Shown one piece after another: positions 33,694 to 41,165 of a stretch of DNA of 64,000 bases. Source of the stretch: Clostridium_AD sp050717515 (GTDB taxonomy: Bacteria > Bacillota > Clostridia > Clostridiales > Clostridiaceae); contig NZ_JBOITL010000033.1 in the NCBI RefSeq assembly GCF_050717515.1, forward strand, positions 1 through 64,000, written 5' to 3'. Positions within the stretch are counted from its first letter, which is position 1; every line of letters starts with the position of its first letter. The notes under the pieces are model-generated. The model did no database searches and had not been told where the DNA came from. It saw only the letters and a list, made by a program, of their open reading frames with translations. The position numbers and the translations under genes are program-made.

Positions 33694-34077
33694 TTAATTA
33701 AGTTTTAATCCTAGTATTTCTACAGCTATAGCTATAACTTCATCAAAATAAAAAGGCTTGGTAATGTATTTATCACATAATACGTCCTTACCTCTATTTT
33801 TATCTTCTGCTTGTCCCTTTGCAGTTAACAGTACTATATAAGTATTAATTAGCTTTAATTCCTTTTTCACTATATTACATACCTCATAACCATTTATTTC
33901 AGGCATCATAATATCTAAGAATACCAAATCTGGTCTCTCCCTTTGAATTATACCCAGTGCTTGCTTTCCATCTTCCGCAAGAAATATTTCTACTCCTTGT
34001 TCCTTAAAGTCTTCAAGTATTTCCTCTAATAATAACCTATTATTGACTTCATCATCTACTATTAGTATCTTTTTCAT
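33694..34077 (-). CDS. CheY-like stand-alone response regulator
   Basis: 127 aa, a single receiver domain. Acidic pocket DDEVN (about 7-8), phospho-acceptor in VFLDIMMP (Asp about 54), Thr in LLTAKGQ (about 85) and Lys in ITKPFYF (about 107). No output domain, so it works by protein contact or passes phosphate on. It lies 15 bases behind a LytTR regulator and shares its operon; it would offer a second target or phosphate sink for the kinase. ATG 34077 follows a GGGGTG site; GTG 34083 touches it. Confidence 0.88.
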   Translation of the reverse strand: MKKILIVDDEVNNRLLLEEILEDFKEQGVEIFLAEDGKQALGIIQRERPDLVFLDIMMPEINGYEVCNIVKKELKLINTYIVLLTAKGQAEDKNRGKDVLCDKYITKPFYFDEVIAIAVEILGLKLN

Positions 34078-34098
34078 TTGCACCCCTCACCTTTAACA

Positions 34099-34857
34099 TT
34101 ACATATCAATTATTTTTTTGAATTCCTTAACATAGTGTCTACTCACAGGCACTTCCTCTTTGTATCCCTCTATTTTCAACACAAAAGTACTATTAAACCA
34201 GGGGACTATTTTATAAATTTTATCTAAATTAACTAAATAACTTTTATGACTCCTGAAGAAATTATGATTGCTTAATTTATTTCCTAATTGATTTAAAGTG
34301 TACTGTGTTGTGAAATTGTCATCTTTAGTTAAAACAAGCACCTCTTTATTTAACACGGTACAATATAATATATCTTGTGGATGCACAAGATATATACATT
34401 CGTCCTTCCAAAGTGGTAGCTTTTTCATGCCCTTAATTTCTTGTTTTTCTGGAAATATATTATTATAGCTACATGATGGTATATTTTCATTAGAATTATA
34501 TCTTTCATTTATTTTATCCATGGTAATCTGGAGCCGTTTCTCCGAAAATGGTTTCAAAACATAATCAATAGCATTAATTTCAAAAGCTTTTACAGCATAC
34601 TTATCAAATACTGTTGCAAATATGATACTAACTGGAAAATCCATTTTGCATATTTCCTCAGCTAAAGTAAATCCATCAATCTCTGGCATTTCTATGTCTA
34701 GAAACACAATTTCCGGTTTAGATTTTTTTATGAATTCTAAAGCGCTTAATGCATCCACATACTTACCTATAATTTCTATCTCATTGTTTTTACCTAAAAT
34801 AAAACTTAATTCCTCCAAAGACAATTTTTCATCATCTACTAAAACTACTCTTAACAT
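34099..34857 (-). CDS. LytTR-family response regulator
   Basis: 252 aa from ATG 34857. The receiver domain (about 1-115) has VDDEKLS, phospho-Asp in VFLDIEMPEIDG (about 55) and the Lys of DYVLKPFSEKR (about 105). The C-terminal LytTR DNA-binding domain (about 145-250) has DILYCTVLNKEVLVLTKDD, HNFFRSHKSYLVNLDKI and VPVSRHYVKEFKK. Regulators of this type control cell-wall, virulence or metabolite uptake genes. It lies 30 bases after the kinase gene, forming a three-gene signal operon with it and the CheY protein. Confidence 0.93.
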   Translation of the reverse strand: MLRVVLVDDEKLSLEELSFILGKNNEIEIIGKYVDALSALEFIKKSKPEIVFLDIEMPEIDGFTLAEEICKMDFPVSIIFATVFDKYAVKAFEINAIDYVLKPFSEKRLQITMDKINERYNSNENIPSCSYNNIFPEKQEIKGMKKLPLWKDECIYLVHPQDILYCTVLNKEVLVLTKDDNFTTQYTLNQLGNKLSNHNFFRSHKSYLVNLDKIYKIVPWFNSTFVLKIEGYKEEVPVSRHYVKEFKKIIDM

Positions 34858-34903
34858 ATAAACCCCACCCATATTTAAATTTCATATAATAATAAAATTG
34901 AAG

Positions 34904-35551
34904 CTACTCATATTTTATATTCTCTATTGGTATATATAATGTTATGCATGTCCCAATATTTAATTTACTAACAACTTCTAACTCCGCATTATATATATCT
35001 TTATATTGAGAATTAATAAATGAAATTGAGCCCCCATTTTCATCTTTAAATAATCCCTCTATTTGCTTTTCATCCATACCAACACCATCATCTTTGATTT
35101 TTATTACTATTTTCTCACTATCACGCACAACCATAAAGGTTATTGTTCCTCCATGATTTTTTTTTAAGATTCCATGGATAATTGCATTTTCTATTAAGTT
35201 GTATAGTGAATTTTTAGGTATTAAAAAATTTACATCTCCTTGAATATCGTACACAATATTTAATCTACAGTCAAATCTGACCTTTTGAATATACAAATAA
35301 GATTTTATATACTCTATTTCCTCATTCAAAAAAACGATTCCATCAGTTACATCAAAATTAAATCTTAGATAGCTACTAAGTTCTAAAATAACTTTTCTAG
35401 CTTCCTTCGAATTCTCCCTACACAAGGATAATATACTGTTTAATGTATTAAATAGGAAATGTTGATCTATGTAGGTTAACATTTGTTTAGGGTTTTTATT
35501 AATTTCAATATTGTTTATACTTTTTAATTTATTTTTTTCATTTACTCTCAC
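34904..35551 (-). CDS. LytS/YpdA-type histidine kinase, sensorless
   Basis: 215 aa with a GTG start (AAGGAGAG upstream). Only the kinase core is present: the phospho-His motif YIDQHFLFNTLNSILSL (His about 30), ATP-binding N box ENAIIHGIL (about 127), KIKDDGVGMDE (about 161) and GTCITLYIP (about 204). No transmembrane or sensor domain is present; membrane LytS-type kinases usually have one. It is probably a soluble kinase driven by a partner protein or a cytoplasmic signal. It heads the operon. Confidence 0.85.
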   Translation of the reverse strand: MRVNEKNKLKSINNIEINKNPKQMLTYIDQHFLFNTLNSILSLCRENSKEARKVILELSSYLRFNFDVTDGIVFLNEEIEYIKSYLYIQKVRFDCRLNIVYDIQGDVNFLIPKNSLYNLIENAIIHGILKKNHGGTITFMVVRDSEKIVIKIKDDGVGMDEKQIEGLFKDENGGSISFINSQYKDIYNAELEVVSKLNIGTCITLYIPIENIKYE

Positions 35552-35828
35552 GTATTTCTCTCCTTACAAACATTTATGTTTAACCTTATTGTGCATAATA
35601 CTTATTATATACCCCTTATAATTTTAAAAACATCTTATTTTTATGTCTATTAACTATATCGTTAAATTATGTAAATACCTTAGAAAAAAAATCATCTCCT
35701 CTACCTATACATTTCTCTTAGTTAATTTATCTTCTAAAGCGTAAAATAATCATAAATGCATATAAATTATAACCTTTATTAATTAACTCCTTTACATTTT
35801 CATATTATTAATTTACTATTAATTAAGA

Positions 35829-35874
35829 GAATTCTATTAATTAGTGAATTCTATTAATTAGTGAATTCTATTAA
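35829..35874 (+). repeat. 17-bp tandem repeat before yajQ
   Basis: GAATTCTATTAATTAGT occurs at 35829-35845 and 35846-35862, with a partial third copy to 35874. It ends 22 bases before the yajQ start codon and so probably covers promoter or leader. The rest of 35552-35828 is AT-rich with no gene. Confidence 0.7.
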
Positions 35875-35896
35875 AGTATAGAGGAGGTTTTTAATT

Positions 35897-36388
35897 ATGG
35901 CAGCTGCACATTCGTTTGACATAGTATCAGATGTAGATTTGCAAGAAGTAGACAATGCAATAAACCAAGCATTGAAAGAAATCAAACAGAGATATGATTT
36001 TAAAAACACTATTACTGAAATCAATTTAGTAAAAGAAGATATTAAAATAGTATCTGATGATGATTTTAAATTGAAATCAGTTATAGAAGTTCTTGTAAGC
36101 AAATTAATTAAAAGAGGTATATCTGGAAAAGCATTAGATTTAGGTAAACAAGATGTTGCTACATTAGGTTCTGCAAGACAAACCGCTAAAATTGTAAAAG
36201 GTATTTCCACTGAAAAAGCAAAAAAAATAATTGCAGAAATTAAATCTAGTAAAATTAAAGTTCAAGCTCAAATTATGGATAACCAATTAAGAATTACGGG
36301 TAAAGACCTTGATGATTTGCAAGAAGTAATGGCCCTGGTAAAATCAAAAGATTTTGATATTGCTCTTCAATTCACTAATTATAGATAG
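35897..36388 (+). CDS. YajQ-family nucleotide-binding protein
   Basis: 163 aa, the full length of the UPF0234/YajQ family. Signatures HSFDIVSDVDLQEVDNAINQ at the start, RYDFKNTITEI (about 34), LVSKLIKRGI and the C-terminal DLQEVMALVKSKDFDIALQF. Two linked RNP-like folds bind RNA or cyclic di-GMP in some relatives, where the protein acts as an effector. Which ligand is used here cannot be read. The start ATG has AGAGGAGG 9 bases upstream. Monocistronic, with a strong terminator. Confidence 0.93.
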   Translation: MAAAHSFDIVSDVDLQEVDNAINQALKEIKQRYDFKNTITEINLVKEDIKIVSDDDFKLKSVIEVLVSKLIKRGISGKALDLGKQDVATLGSARQTAKIVKGISTEKAKKIIAEIKSSKIKVQAQIMDNQLRITGKDLDDLQEVMALVKSKDFDIALQFTNYR

Positions 36389-36400
36389 TTACATGCTCAA

Positions 36401-36434
36401 AGGTTAGTACCCATGGTACTAACCTTTTTTTTAC
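36401..36434 (+). terminator. terminator after yajQ
   Basis: AAAGGTTAGTACCATGGGTACTAACCTTT-type stem, actual arms AAAGGTTAGTACC and GGTACTAACCTTT around CAT, followed by TTTTT. Confidence 0.9.
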
Positions 36435-36627
36435 TATTTATTTTATACCCTATAATTTTTTACACTAATTACAATTCGTTATAGATATTGTATTTTTATA
36501 AAAAATTATGTATAATGTAGAGGGCATTATAATACTGTTTAAAATGACAGACTATTGTGGCTTTTTTGCATAATACGTAAATGTTTATTAATTTTTATTA
36601 TTATTATTAAATATTTTCATAAACCTA

Positions 36628-36656
36628 TTGACGTTTTATGTTAGTTTTGCTATAAT
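36628..36656 (+). promoter_or_regulatory. promoter of abrB
   Basis: TTGACG (36628-36633), 17-base spacer, TATAAT (36651-36656). A GTCGAA word (36671-36676) lies 14 bases downstream and resembles the Spo0A box TGTCGAA, fitting the known repression of abrB by Spo0A-P. The 36435-36627 stretch has no gene. Confidence 0.65.
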
Positions 36657-36698
36657 TTAATTATAAATAAGTCGAAAGATGTTTGAGGAGGAAATTAT

Positions 36699-36944
36699 AT
36701 GAAATCAACAGGTATAGTAAGAAAAGTGGACGAACTTGGAAGAATTGTTATTCCTATAGAATTGAGAAGAACTTTGGATATAGATATCAAAGATGCTTTG
36801 GAGATCTATGTAGATGGTGAACAAATCATCCTTAAAAAATATGAGCCAGCTTGTATTTTCTGTCAAAACGCAAGAGACGTTGTAAACTACAAAGGTAAAA
36901 ACATTTGTAAAGATTGTCTTGCTGAATTAGGTTCAGGTAAATAA
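36699..36944 (+). CDS. abrB: transition-state regulator AbrB
   Basis: 81 aa. N-terminal swapped-hairpin DNA-binding domain MKSTGIVRKVDELGRIVIPI and ELRRTLDI, IYVDGEQIILKKY. The C-terminal tail has CIFC and CKDC Cys pairs that probably bind zinc, as in many clostridial AbrB proteins. It represses post-exponential genes in growth; release by Spo0A leads to sporulation and solvent or toxin genes. Promoter with a Spo0A-like box is visible. The start ATG has GAGGAGG upstream. Confidence 0.93.
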   Translation: MKSTGIVRKVDELGRIVIPIELRRTLDIDIKDALEIYVDGEQIILKKYEPACIFCQNARDVVNYKGKNICKDCLAELGSGK

Positions 36945-36962
36945 TTTAAGATTTTTTTAAAA

Positions 36963-37044
36963 TAGGCCCTGGTTTGAATAAGCCAGGGCTCAAAGCAAAA
37001 AACAAACGAGATTTCCTTTATTGGGATATCTCGTTTGTTTTTTA
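36963..37044. terminator. two hairpins ending abrB and the converging zinc-ribbon gene
   Basis: First GCCCTGG-N10-CCAGGGC at about 36966-36989; then AAAAACAAACGAGAT pairs with ATCTCGTTTGTTTTT (about 37000-37040), followed by Ts on the plus strand and As before it. The second is a bidirectional terminator. Confidence 0.8.
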
Positions 37045-37485
37045 CGTTTTTAGTCTAAACTCGCTACAACACTTAGAGCAAGTTACAATGATTTTACCCT
37101 TCCCCTTTGGTAATCTTAGTTTTTGCGCACATTTAGGACAACTGGTAACTATATACTTTCTTCTTTGTTTTAATTTTTCCATAGGTTTATATTTCTTGAT
37201 CATAGCCTTAAGTATTTCCATATCTTTCTTAATATTAATTAAGTTCATGTTTTTTTTGAAAATATCCATTTTATGATGAAAACTTCCTTTTGTAATTTCA
37301 AAAACAAATTTTTTATTATTTCTACCACTCATTTTAATTGATTTGCTTCTCCAAATTGAATAGATAATAAGTGCTGTTCCTAAAATCCATGCATACCCAG
37401 TCACAAACAAAAATATTCCTATCAATAAGATTATTTTTGAAAATCCATCCCAGCCATAAAATTCCCTAGCAAAGTTAACAGACAT
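37042..37485 (-). CDS. membrane protein with C-terminal zinc ribbon
   Basis: 147 aa. One long hydrophobic segment (about 17-45, IILLIGIFLFVTGYAWILG) that may cross the membrane once or twice, a basic middle (about 48-110), and a zinc ribbon CPKCAQKLRLPKGKGKIIVT plus CSKC (about 117-141). The soluble part is probably cytoplasmic and binds nucleic acid or protein. Family not recognised. The start ATG has AGGAGG 8 bases upstream. Monocistronic. Confidence 0.75.
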   Translation of the reverse strand: MSVNFAREFYGWDGFSKIILLIGIFLFVTGYAWILGTALIIYSIWRSKSIKMSGRNNKKFVFEITKGSFHHKMDIFKKNMNLINIKKDMEILKAMIKKYKPMEKLKQRRKYIVTSCPKCAQKLRLPKGKGKIIVTCSKCCSEFRLKT

Positions 37486-37691
37486 CTATACTATTCCTCC
37501 TATTATTCTCTGGAGTACATAACAATTCACAATTGTTATCACCCTTCTTATTCTTACTTTCATTTTAGCACTATAACACCTAAATCATTATTAATTTTCT
37601 GTAAAAAATATCCGTCAAAAGTTCACAAAAGTTTTTATTTAATTACATTCATGCAATAAATGGTTGATTAAGGTACTTTTGTAAAATTTAA

Positions 37692-37720
37692 TTGACCCAC
37701 CAAATTTGCGGGTATATAAT
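37692..37720 (+). promoter_or_regulatory. promoter of the MarR gene
   Basis: TTGACC (37692-37697), 17-base spacer, TATAAT (37715-37720). It lies 77 bases before the MarR start. The rest of 37486-37691 holds AT-rich DNA with no gene. Confidence 0.6.
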
Positions 37721-37796
37721 TATTCCTGCGGCGAAACATTTAAAAGGGTATGAATAGGTTTTTTTGCTCTATCAAAAATAACTAGGAGGTTTAAAT

Positions 37797-38249
37797 ATGA
37801 AGGAAAATTATGATGAAAACATAATAAAAATTGAATTTTTATTGAGAAAAGTGTGCTTTGGCATTAAAAAAAGAGGTAGAGGTATTCTAGAAGAGTACAA
37901 AATTACTCCGCCTCAATTTGATGCTCTTCAATGCTTAATTCACCATGGTGGATTAACTATAAGTGACCTTAGCTTAAAACTCTTTCAAGCTCCTAGTACT
38001 ATTACTGATTTAGTTGACCGAATGGAAAATACTCAACTTGTAGAGCGAACAAGAGATATTAAAGATAGAAGAGTAGTAAGAGTTAGTGTGCTACAAAAAG
38101 GTTACGATATTATCGATAAAGTGCTAAATGAAAGATGTGAATTTGTAAATGCAGCATTAAAATCAATAGATTCTGATGATAGAATAGAGTTCATAAAATA
38201 TTTAGACATACTATATAATTCTTCTTTTTGTTCTTGTGAAAAGAAATAA
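37797..38249 (+). CDS. MarR-family transcriptional regulator
   Basis: 150 aa winged-helix repressor. Family motifs YKITPPQFDALQCLIHHGGL (about 35-54), LSLKLFQAPSTITDLVDRME (about 60-80, recognition helix) and the wing TRDIKDRRVVRVSVLQKG (about 88-105), with helices for dimerisation at each end. The C-terminal SFCSCEKK has two Cys that could act as a redox or metal switch, which is inference. No obvious target gene beside it. The start ATG has AGGAGG upstream. Confidence 0.92.
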   Translation: MKENYDENIIKIEFLLRKVCFGIKKRGRGILEEYKITPPQFDALQCLIHHGGLTISDLSLKLFQAPSTITDLVDRMENTQLVERTRDIKDRRVVRVSVLQKGYDIIDKVLNERCEFVNAALKSIDSDDRIEFIKYLDILYNSSFCSCEKK

Positions 38250-38326
38250 TTTACTATTTAAAAAGCATTGCTACAATTACCCTTTCAGAATAAGCTTAAA
38301 AATTAAATTACATATTTTATACTTTT

Positions 38327-38333
38327 TGTCGAA
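38327..38333 (+). promoter_or_regulatory. Spo0A box (consensus TGTCGAA)
   Basis: TGTCGAA, an exact 0A box, lies about 60 bases before the -35 of the orphan promoter at 38389. A second GTCGAA is at 38433-38438, just downstream of that promoter. Confidence 0.5.
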
Positions 38334-38388
38334 TCGGTTTATGTTTTTCATTTTTAGTCTTCATCATATTAACTTTTAATAAAATCTA

Positions 38389-38417
38389 TTGACTATTTGT
38401 GTTAATCATGCTATTAT
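38389..38417 (+). promoter_or_regulatory. orphan promoter resembling the abrB promoter
   Basis: TTGACT (38389-38394), 17-base spacer, TATTAT (38412-38417). The block CTATTGAC...GCTAT...AATAAGTCGAA matches the abrB promoter region (36625-36676) in word order and almost in spacing, but no ORF with a ribosome site follows before 38760. Confidence 0.6.
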
Positions 38418-38439
38418 AAAAATAAGAAATAAGTCGAAT

Positions 38440-38760
38440 AGCAACAATAGTAAGCCACTAAAGAAAAAGCTTATTTCGATATAAACCTACAAAGATTAAA
38501 CTCCCCCAAAAACAAAAGATAAATGGAAACTACTTATTTTTTATATTTAACAATGATGGTGATTATTTGTTCTAATATTTAAACTAACAAACAAAGAAAT
38601 ATTATCGTATTCGTAGTTGTAAATATCTTATAGTAATGTAGATATATTTGTAGCAGTTATAAATATTTAGTTTCCTTTTTCTTTATCCCCCCCATATACT
38701 TGATAAATTTTAATTATTTATATAAAAAGAACTTGAGCAAATGCTCAAGTTCTTTTTAAT
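38440..38760 (+). ncRNA. candidate noncoding RNA from the abrB-like promoter
   Basis: From the promoter at 38389 to the hairpin AAAAGAACTTGAGC-AAAT-GCTCAAGTTCTTTT (about 38727-38757) there is no start codon with a ribosome site. Length would be about 320 bases. The hairpin also ends the helicase gene converging from the right. Existence of the RNA is inferred from promoter plus terminator. Confidence 0.35.
38726..38759. terminator. bidirectional terminator before the XPD-like helicase
   Basis: AAAAGAACTTGAGC pairs with GCTCAAGTTCTTTT around AAAT, with Ts on the plus strand and As before it. Confidence 0.9.
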
Positions 38761-41127
38761 TCATTTCCAAAATTCACAAACCTTTTTTTTTGCATCTTCA
38801 CTATTATTTATTTTGATAAAATCATCCCATTGTTTTGGAAATAGTCGTCTATATCTTCCCTCTAGAAATCTATCATCTATTAAAAGCACCGTACCTCTAT
38901 CTTCCTCTGTTCTAATTACCCGGCCTGCTGCCTGTAGTACTTTATTCATTCCTGGGTACATATAAGAATATTCATAGCCGCAATTGCTTTTTTTATCATA
39001 ATATTCCACTATAATTTCTTTTTCAAAGCAAATCATAGGGAGTCCTACACCAATTACTATTGCACCAATTAGCCTGTCACCTTTTAAATCAATTCCTTCC
39101 GAAAATATACCCCCTAAAACTCCAAAACCTAAAATATCCTCAGAGTCCCTATCACTAAAATTTTGGAGAAAAGCTTCTCTGGCATCTTCAGTCATAAAAT
39201 TAGTTTGAACCCTTACTTTTGTTTTTGGATATTTTAGAACAAACATATCACTCACCACCTCCATATACTTATAAGAAGGAAAAAACACCATATAATTCCC
39301 ATTTTTAGCGCTTATTATAGAGTATATGTATTCAACTATTTTGGAGTAACTATTTTCTCTATATCTATATTTAGTAGAAATATTCTTAGCTATCATTACT
39401 TTAAGGTTTTCTTTATGGAAGGGAGAATCTAAAGTTAGATGGTAATCTTCATTTTCTCCACCCAAAATTTCTTTAAAGTATACTAAAGGTAGCAGAGTTG
39501 CAGAGAAAAACACCACTGATTTCCCTCTTTTTGATGCTTCTCTCAAAAGTTTGGATGGATCGAGGCAAAACATCTTTAAAACTACTTCATCCTCAGTGCA
39601 CTCTACATAGGTTATATATTTATCATCATAAAGTTCGGATATGCGAATAAAACTCAATGAATTAAAATACAAGTCCAAAAATTTATCATACATTTGAGAT
39701 TTTTCATTTTTTGTCAGCCATACTTCTAATATTTTAGTAAGTTTATTAAGAAGATTATATATATCCTCAGGCTGAGAATTTTGTTTGTAATATCCTTTTT
39801 CATTGCACATTTTCTTCATACTGAGCATAAATGCATTTAACTTATTCAAAACTTTATACAAATTATCGTCGCGACCTTTTATTTCTCTCTTTAACTCTAA
39901 AAGTGGTTTTTTATGAAACTGCGCCGAAAACATTTCGCGAGCTCTATCCACTAAGTTATGAGCCTCATCAACTAAAATAGTATAATCTCCATTATTATCC
40001 ATAAAGAATCTCTTTAGATAAACTCTAGGGTCAAACACATAATTATAATCGCATATAACACAATCAGACCATAGTGTTAGATCCAATGAAAATTCAAAGG
40101 GACAAACGCTATACTTAATTGAATAAATCTCAATTACTTCTCTACTAAATGTATTTTCATTCTCTAGAATGTCTAGTAGTGCCTCATTAACTCTGTCGAA
40201 ATGTCCTTTTGCAAATTTACATTGCTCAGGATTACAGGCACTCCCCTTACTAAAACATACTTTATCCTTTGCTGTTATTGTAATAGTCTTGAATTTAAGT
40301 CCATTATCCTTCATTTTATGAAAGGCATCCTCGGCAACTTGCCTTGTTATAGTTTTAGCTGTTAAGTAAAAAATTTTTGAAGTATACCCTTCTCCCATGG
40401 CTTTAACCGCTGGAAACAATGTAGATATAGTTTTACCTACTCCAGTGGGGGCCTGCAGAAACATTTTCTTATGTTCTACTACTGTCTTATATACAGAAAC
40501 AGCCAGTTCCCTCTGACCTTCCCTGTAATTATCAAAGGGAAATTTCAAATCTTTTATAGTGTTATCTCTTGTTTCATTCCAATCACTTGTAATATTGGCC
40601 CATATAAAATAGTTAGAAATAAGTTCATCGAAAAAATTTTGGAGCTCTTCAATTGAAAAAACTTTAATAAATCTTTTAATTTTTTCATTATCTATTCCGT
40701 AATAAGTTAATTGTACATTCATAGACTGAAGGTTATTTTGAATCCCATATATATAAGCATAACACTTGGCTTGAGCCCAATGGAGGCTATTATGATCCTC
40801 ACGAAGCAATTCTACATCTTTAGTAACTGTTTTGATTTCATCAATAGTGACGACCTCGTTTTTTATTAGAATACCATCAGCACGCCCATCAATTACAATA
40901 TTGCCACCATTGTATGGTACAATATGCTTTAAGCTTACTTCAGGCGAATATTCTTCTCCAAGAAATACAGAATATTTCTCCCTATTTTCCTTCTGAATTT
41001 TCTGGTGTGCTTTAGTACCCTCTACAGCTCTACTACTACCCATAAACCTCATATCTAAATTCCCAGCTCGCAGTACAAACTCTACTAAATTGCGCACTGA
41101 TATTTTTATATCTCTATTTTTATCCAT
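38761..41127 (-). CDS. PD-(D/E)XK nuclease fused to XPD/DinG-type iron-sulfur helicase
   Basis: 788 aa. Residues about 1-165 are a PD-(D/E)XK nuclease-like domain: GTKAHQKIQ, VIDGRADGIL (Asp) and VTIDEIKTV (Glu-x-Lys), then QAKCYAYIY. The rest is an SF2 helicase: motif I QAPTGVGKT (about 225), a Cys set for a 4Fe-4S cluster (CFSKGSACNPEQC and SVCPFEF, SDCVIC), DEAH in VDEAHNLVDRA (about 382), motif VI QAAGRVIRTEEDRG (about 735). XPD/DinG enzymes unwind DNA 5'-3'; the fused nuclease suggests cutting coupled to unwinding. It is 38 bases after an ABC-F gene, probably the same transcript. Confidence 0.9.
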   Translation of the reverse strand: MDKNRDIKISVRNLVEFVLRAGNLDMRFMGSSRAVEGTKAHQKIQKENREKYSVFLGEEYSPEVSLKHIVPYNGGNIVIDGRADGILIKNEVVTIDEIKTVTKDVELLREDHNSLHWAQAKCYAYIYGIQNNLQSMNVQLTYYGIDNEKIKRFIKVFSIEELQNFFDELISNYFIWANITSDWNETRDNTIKDLKFPFDNYREGQRELAVSVYKTVVEHKKMFLQAPTGVGKTISTLFPAVKAMGEGYTSKIFYLTAKTITRQVAEDAFHKMKDNGLKFKTITITAKDKVCFSKGSACNPEQCKFAKGHFDRVNEALLDILENENTFSREVIEIYSIKYSVCPFEFSLDLTLWSDCVICDYNYVFDPRVYLKRFFMDNNGDYTILVDEAHNLVDRAREMFSAQFHKKPLLELKREIKGRDDNLYKVLNKLNAFMLSMKKMCNEKGYYKQNSQPEDIYNLLNKLTKILEVWLTKNEKSQMYDKFLDLYFNSLSFIRISELYDDKYITYVECTEDEVVLKMFCLDPSKLLREASKRGKSVVFFSATLLPLVYFKEILGGENEDYHLTLDSPFHKENLKVMIAKNISTKYRYRENSYSKIVEYIYSIISAKNGNYMVFFPSYKYMEVVSDMFVLKYPKTKVRVQTNFMTEDAREAFLQNFSDRDSEDILGFGVLGGIFSEGIDLKGDRLIGAIVIGVGLPMICFEKEIIVEYYDKKSNCGYEYSYMYPGMNKVLQAAGRVIRTEEDRGTVLLIDDRFLEGRYRRLFPKQWDDFIKINNSEDAKKKVCEFWK

Positions 41128-41165
41128 AAATTCTACCTTCTTAATTAATTTACTACCAATAAGTT

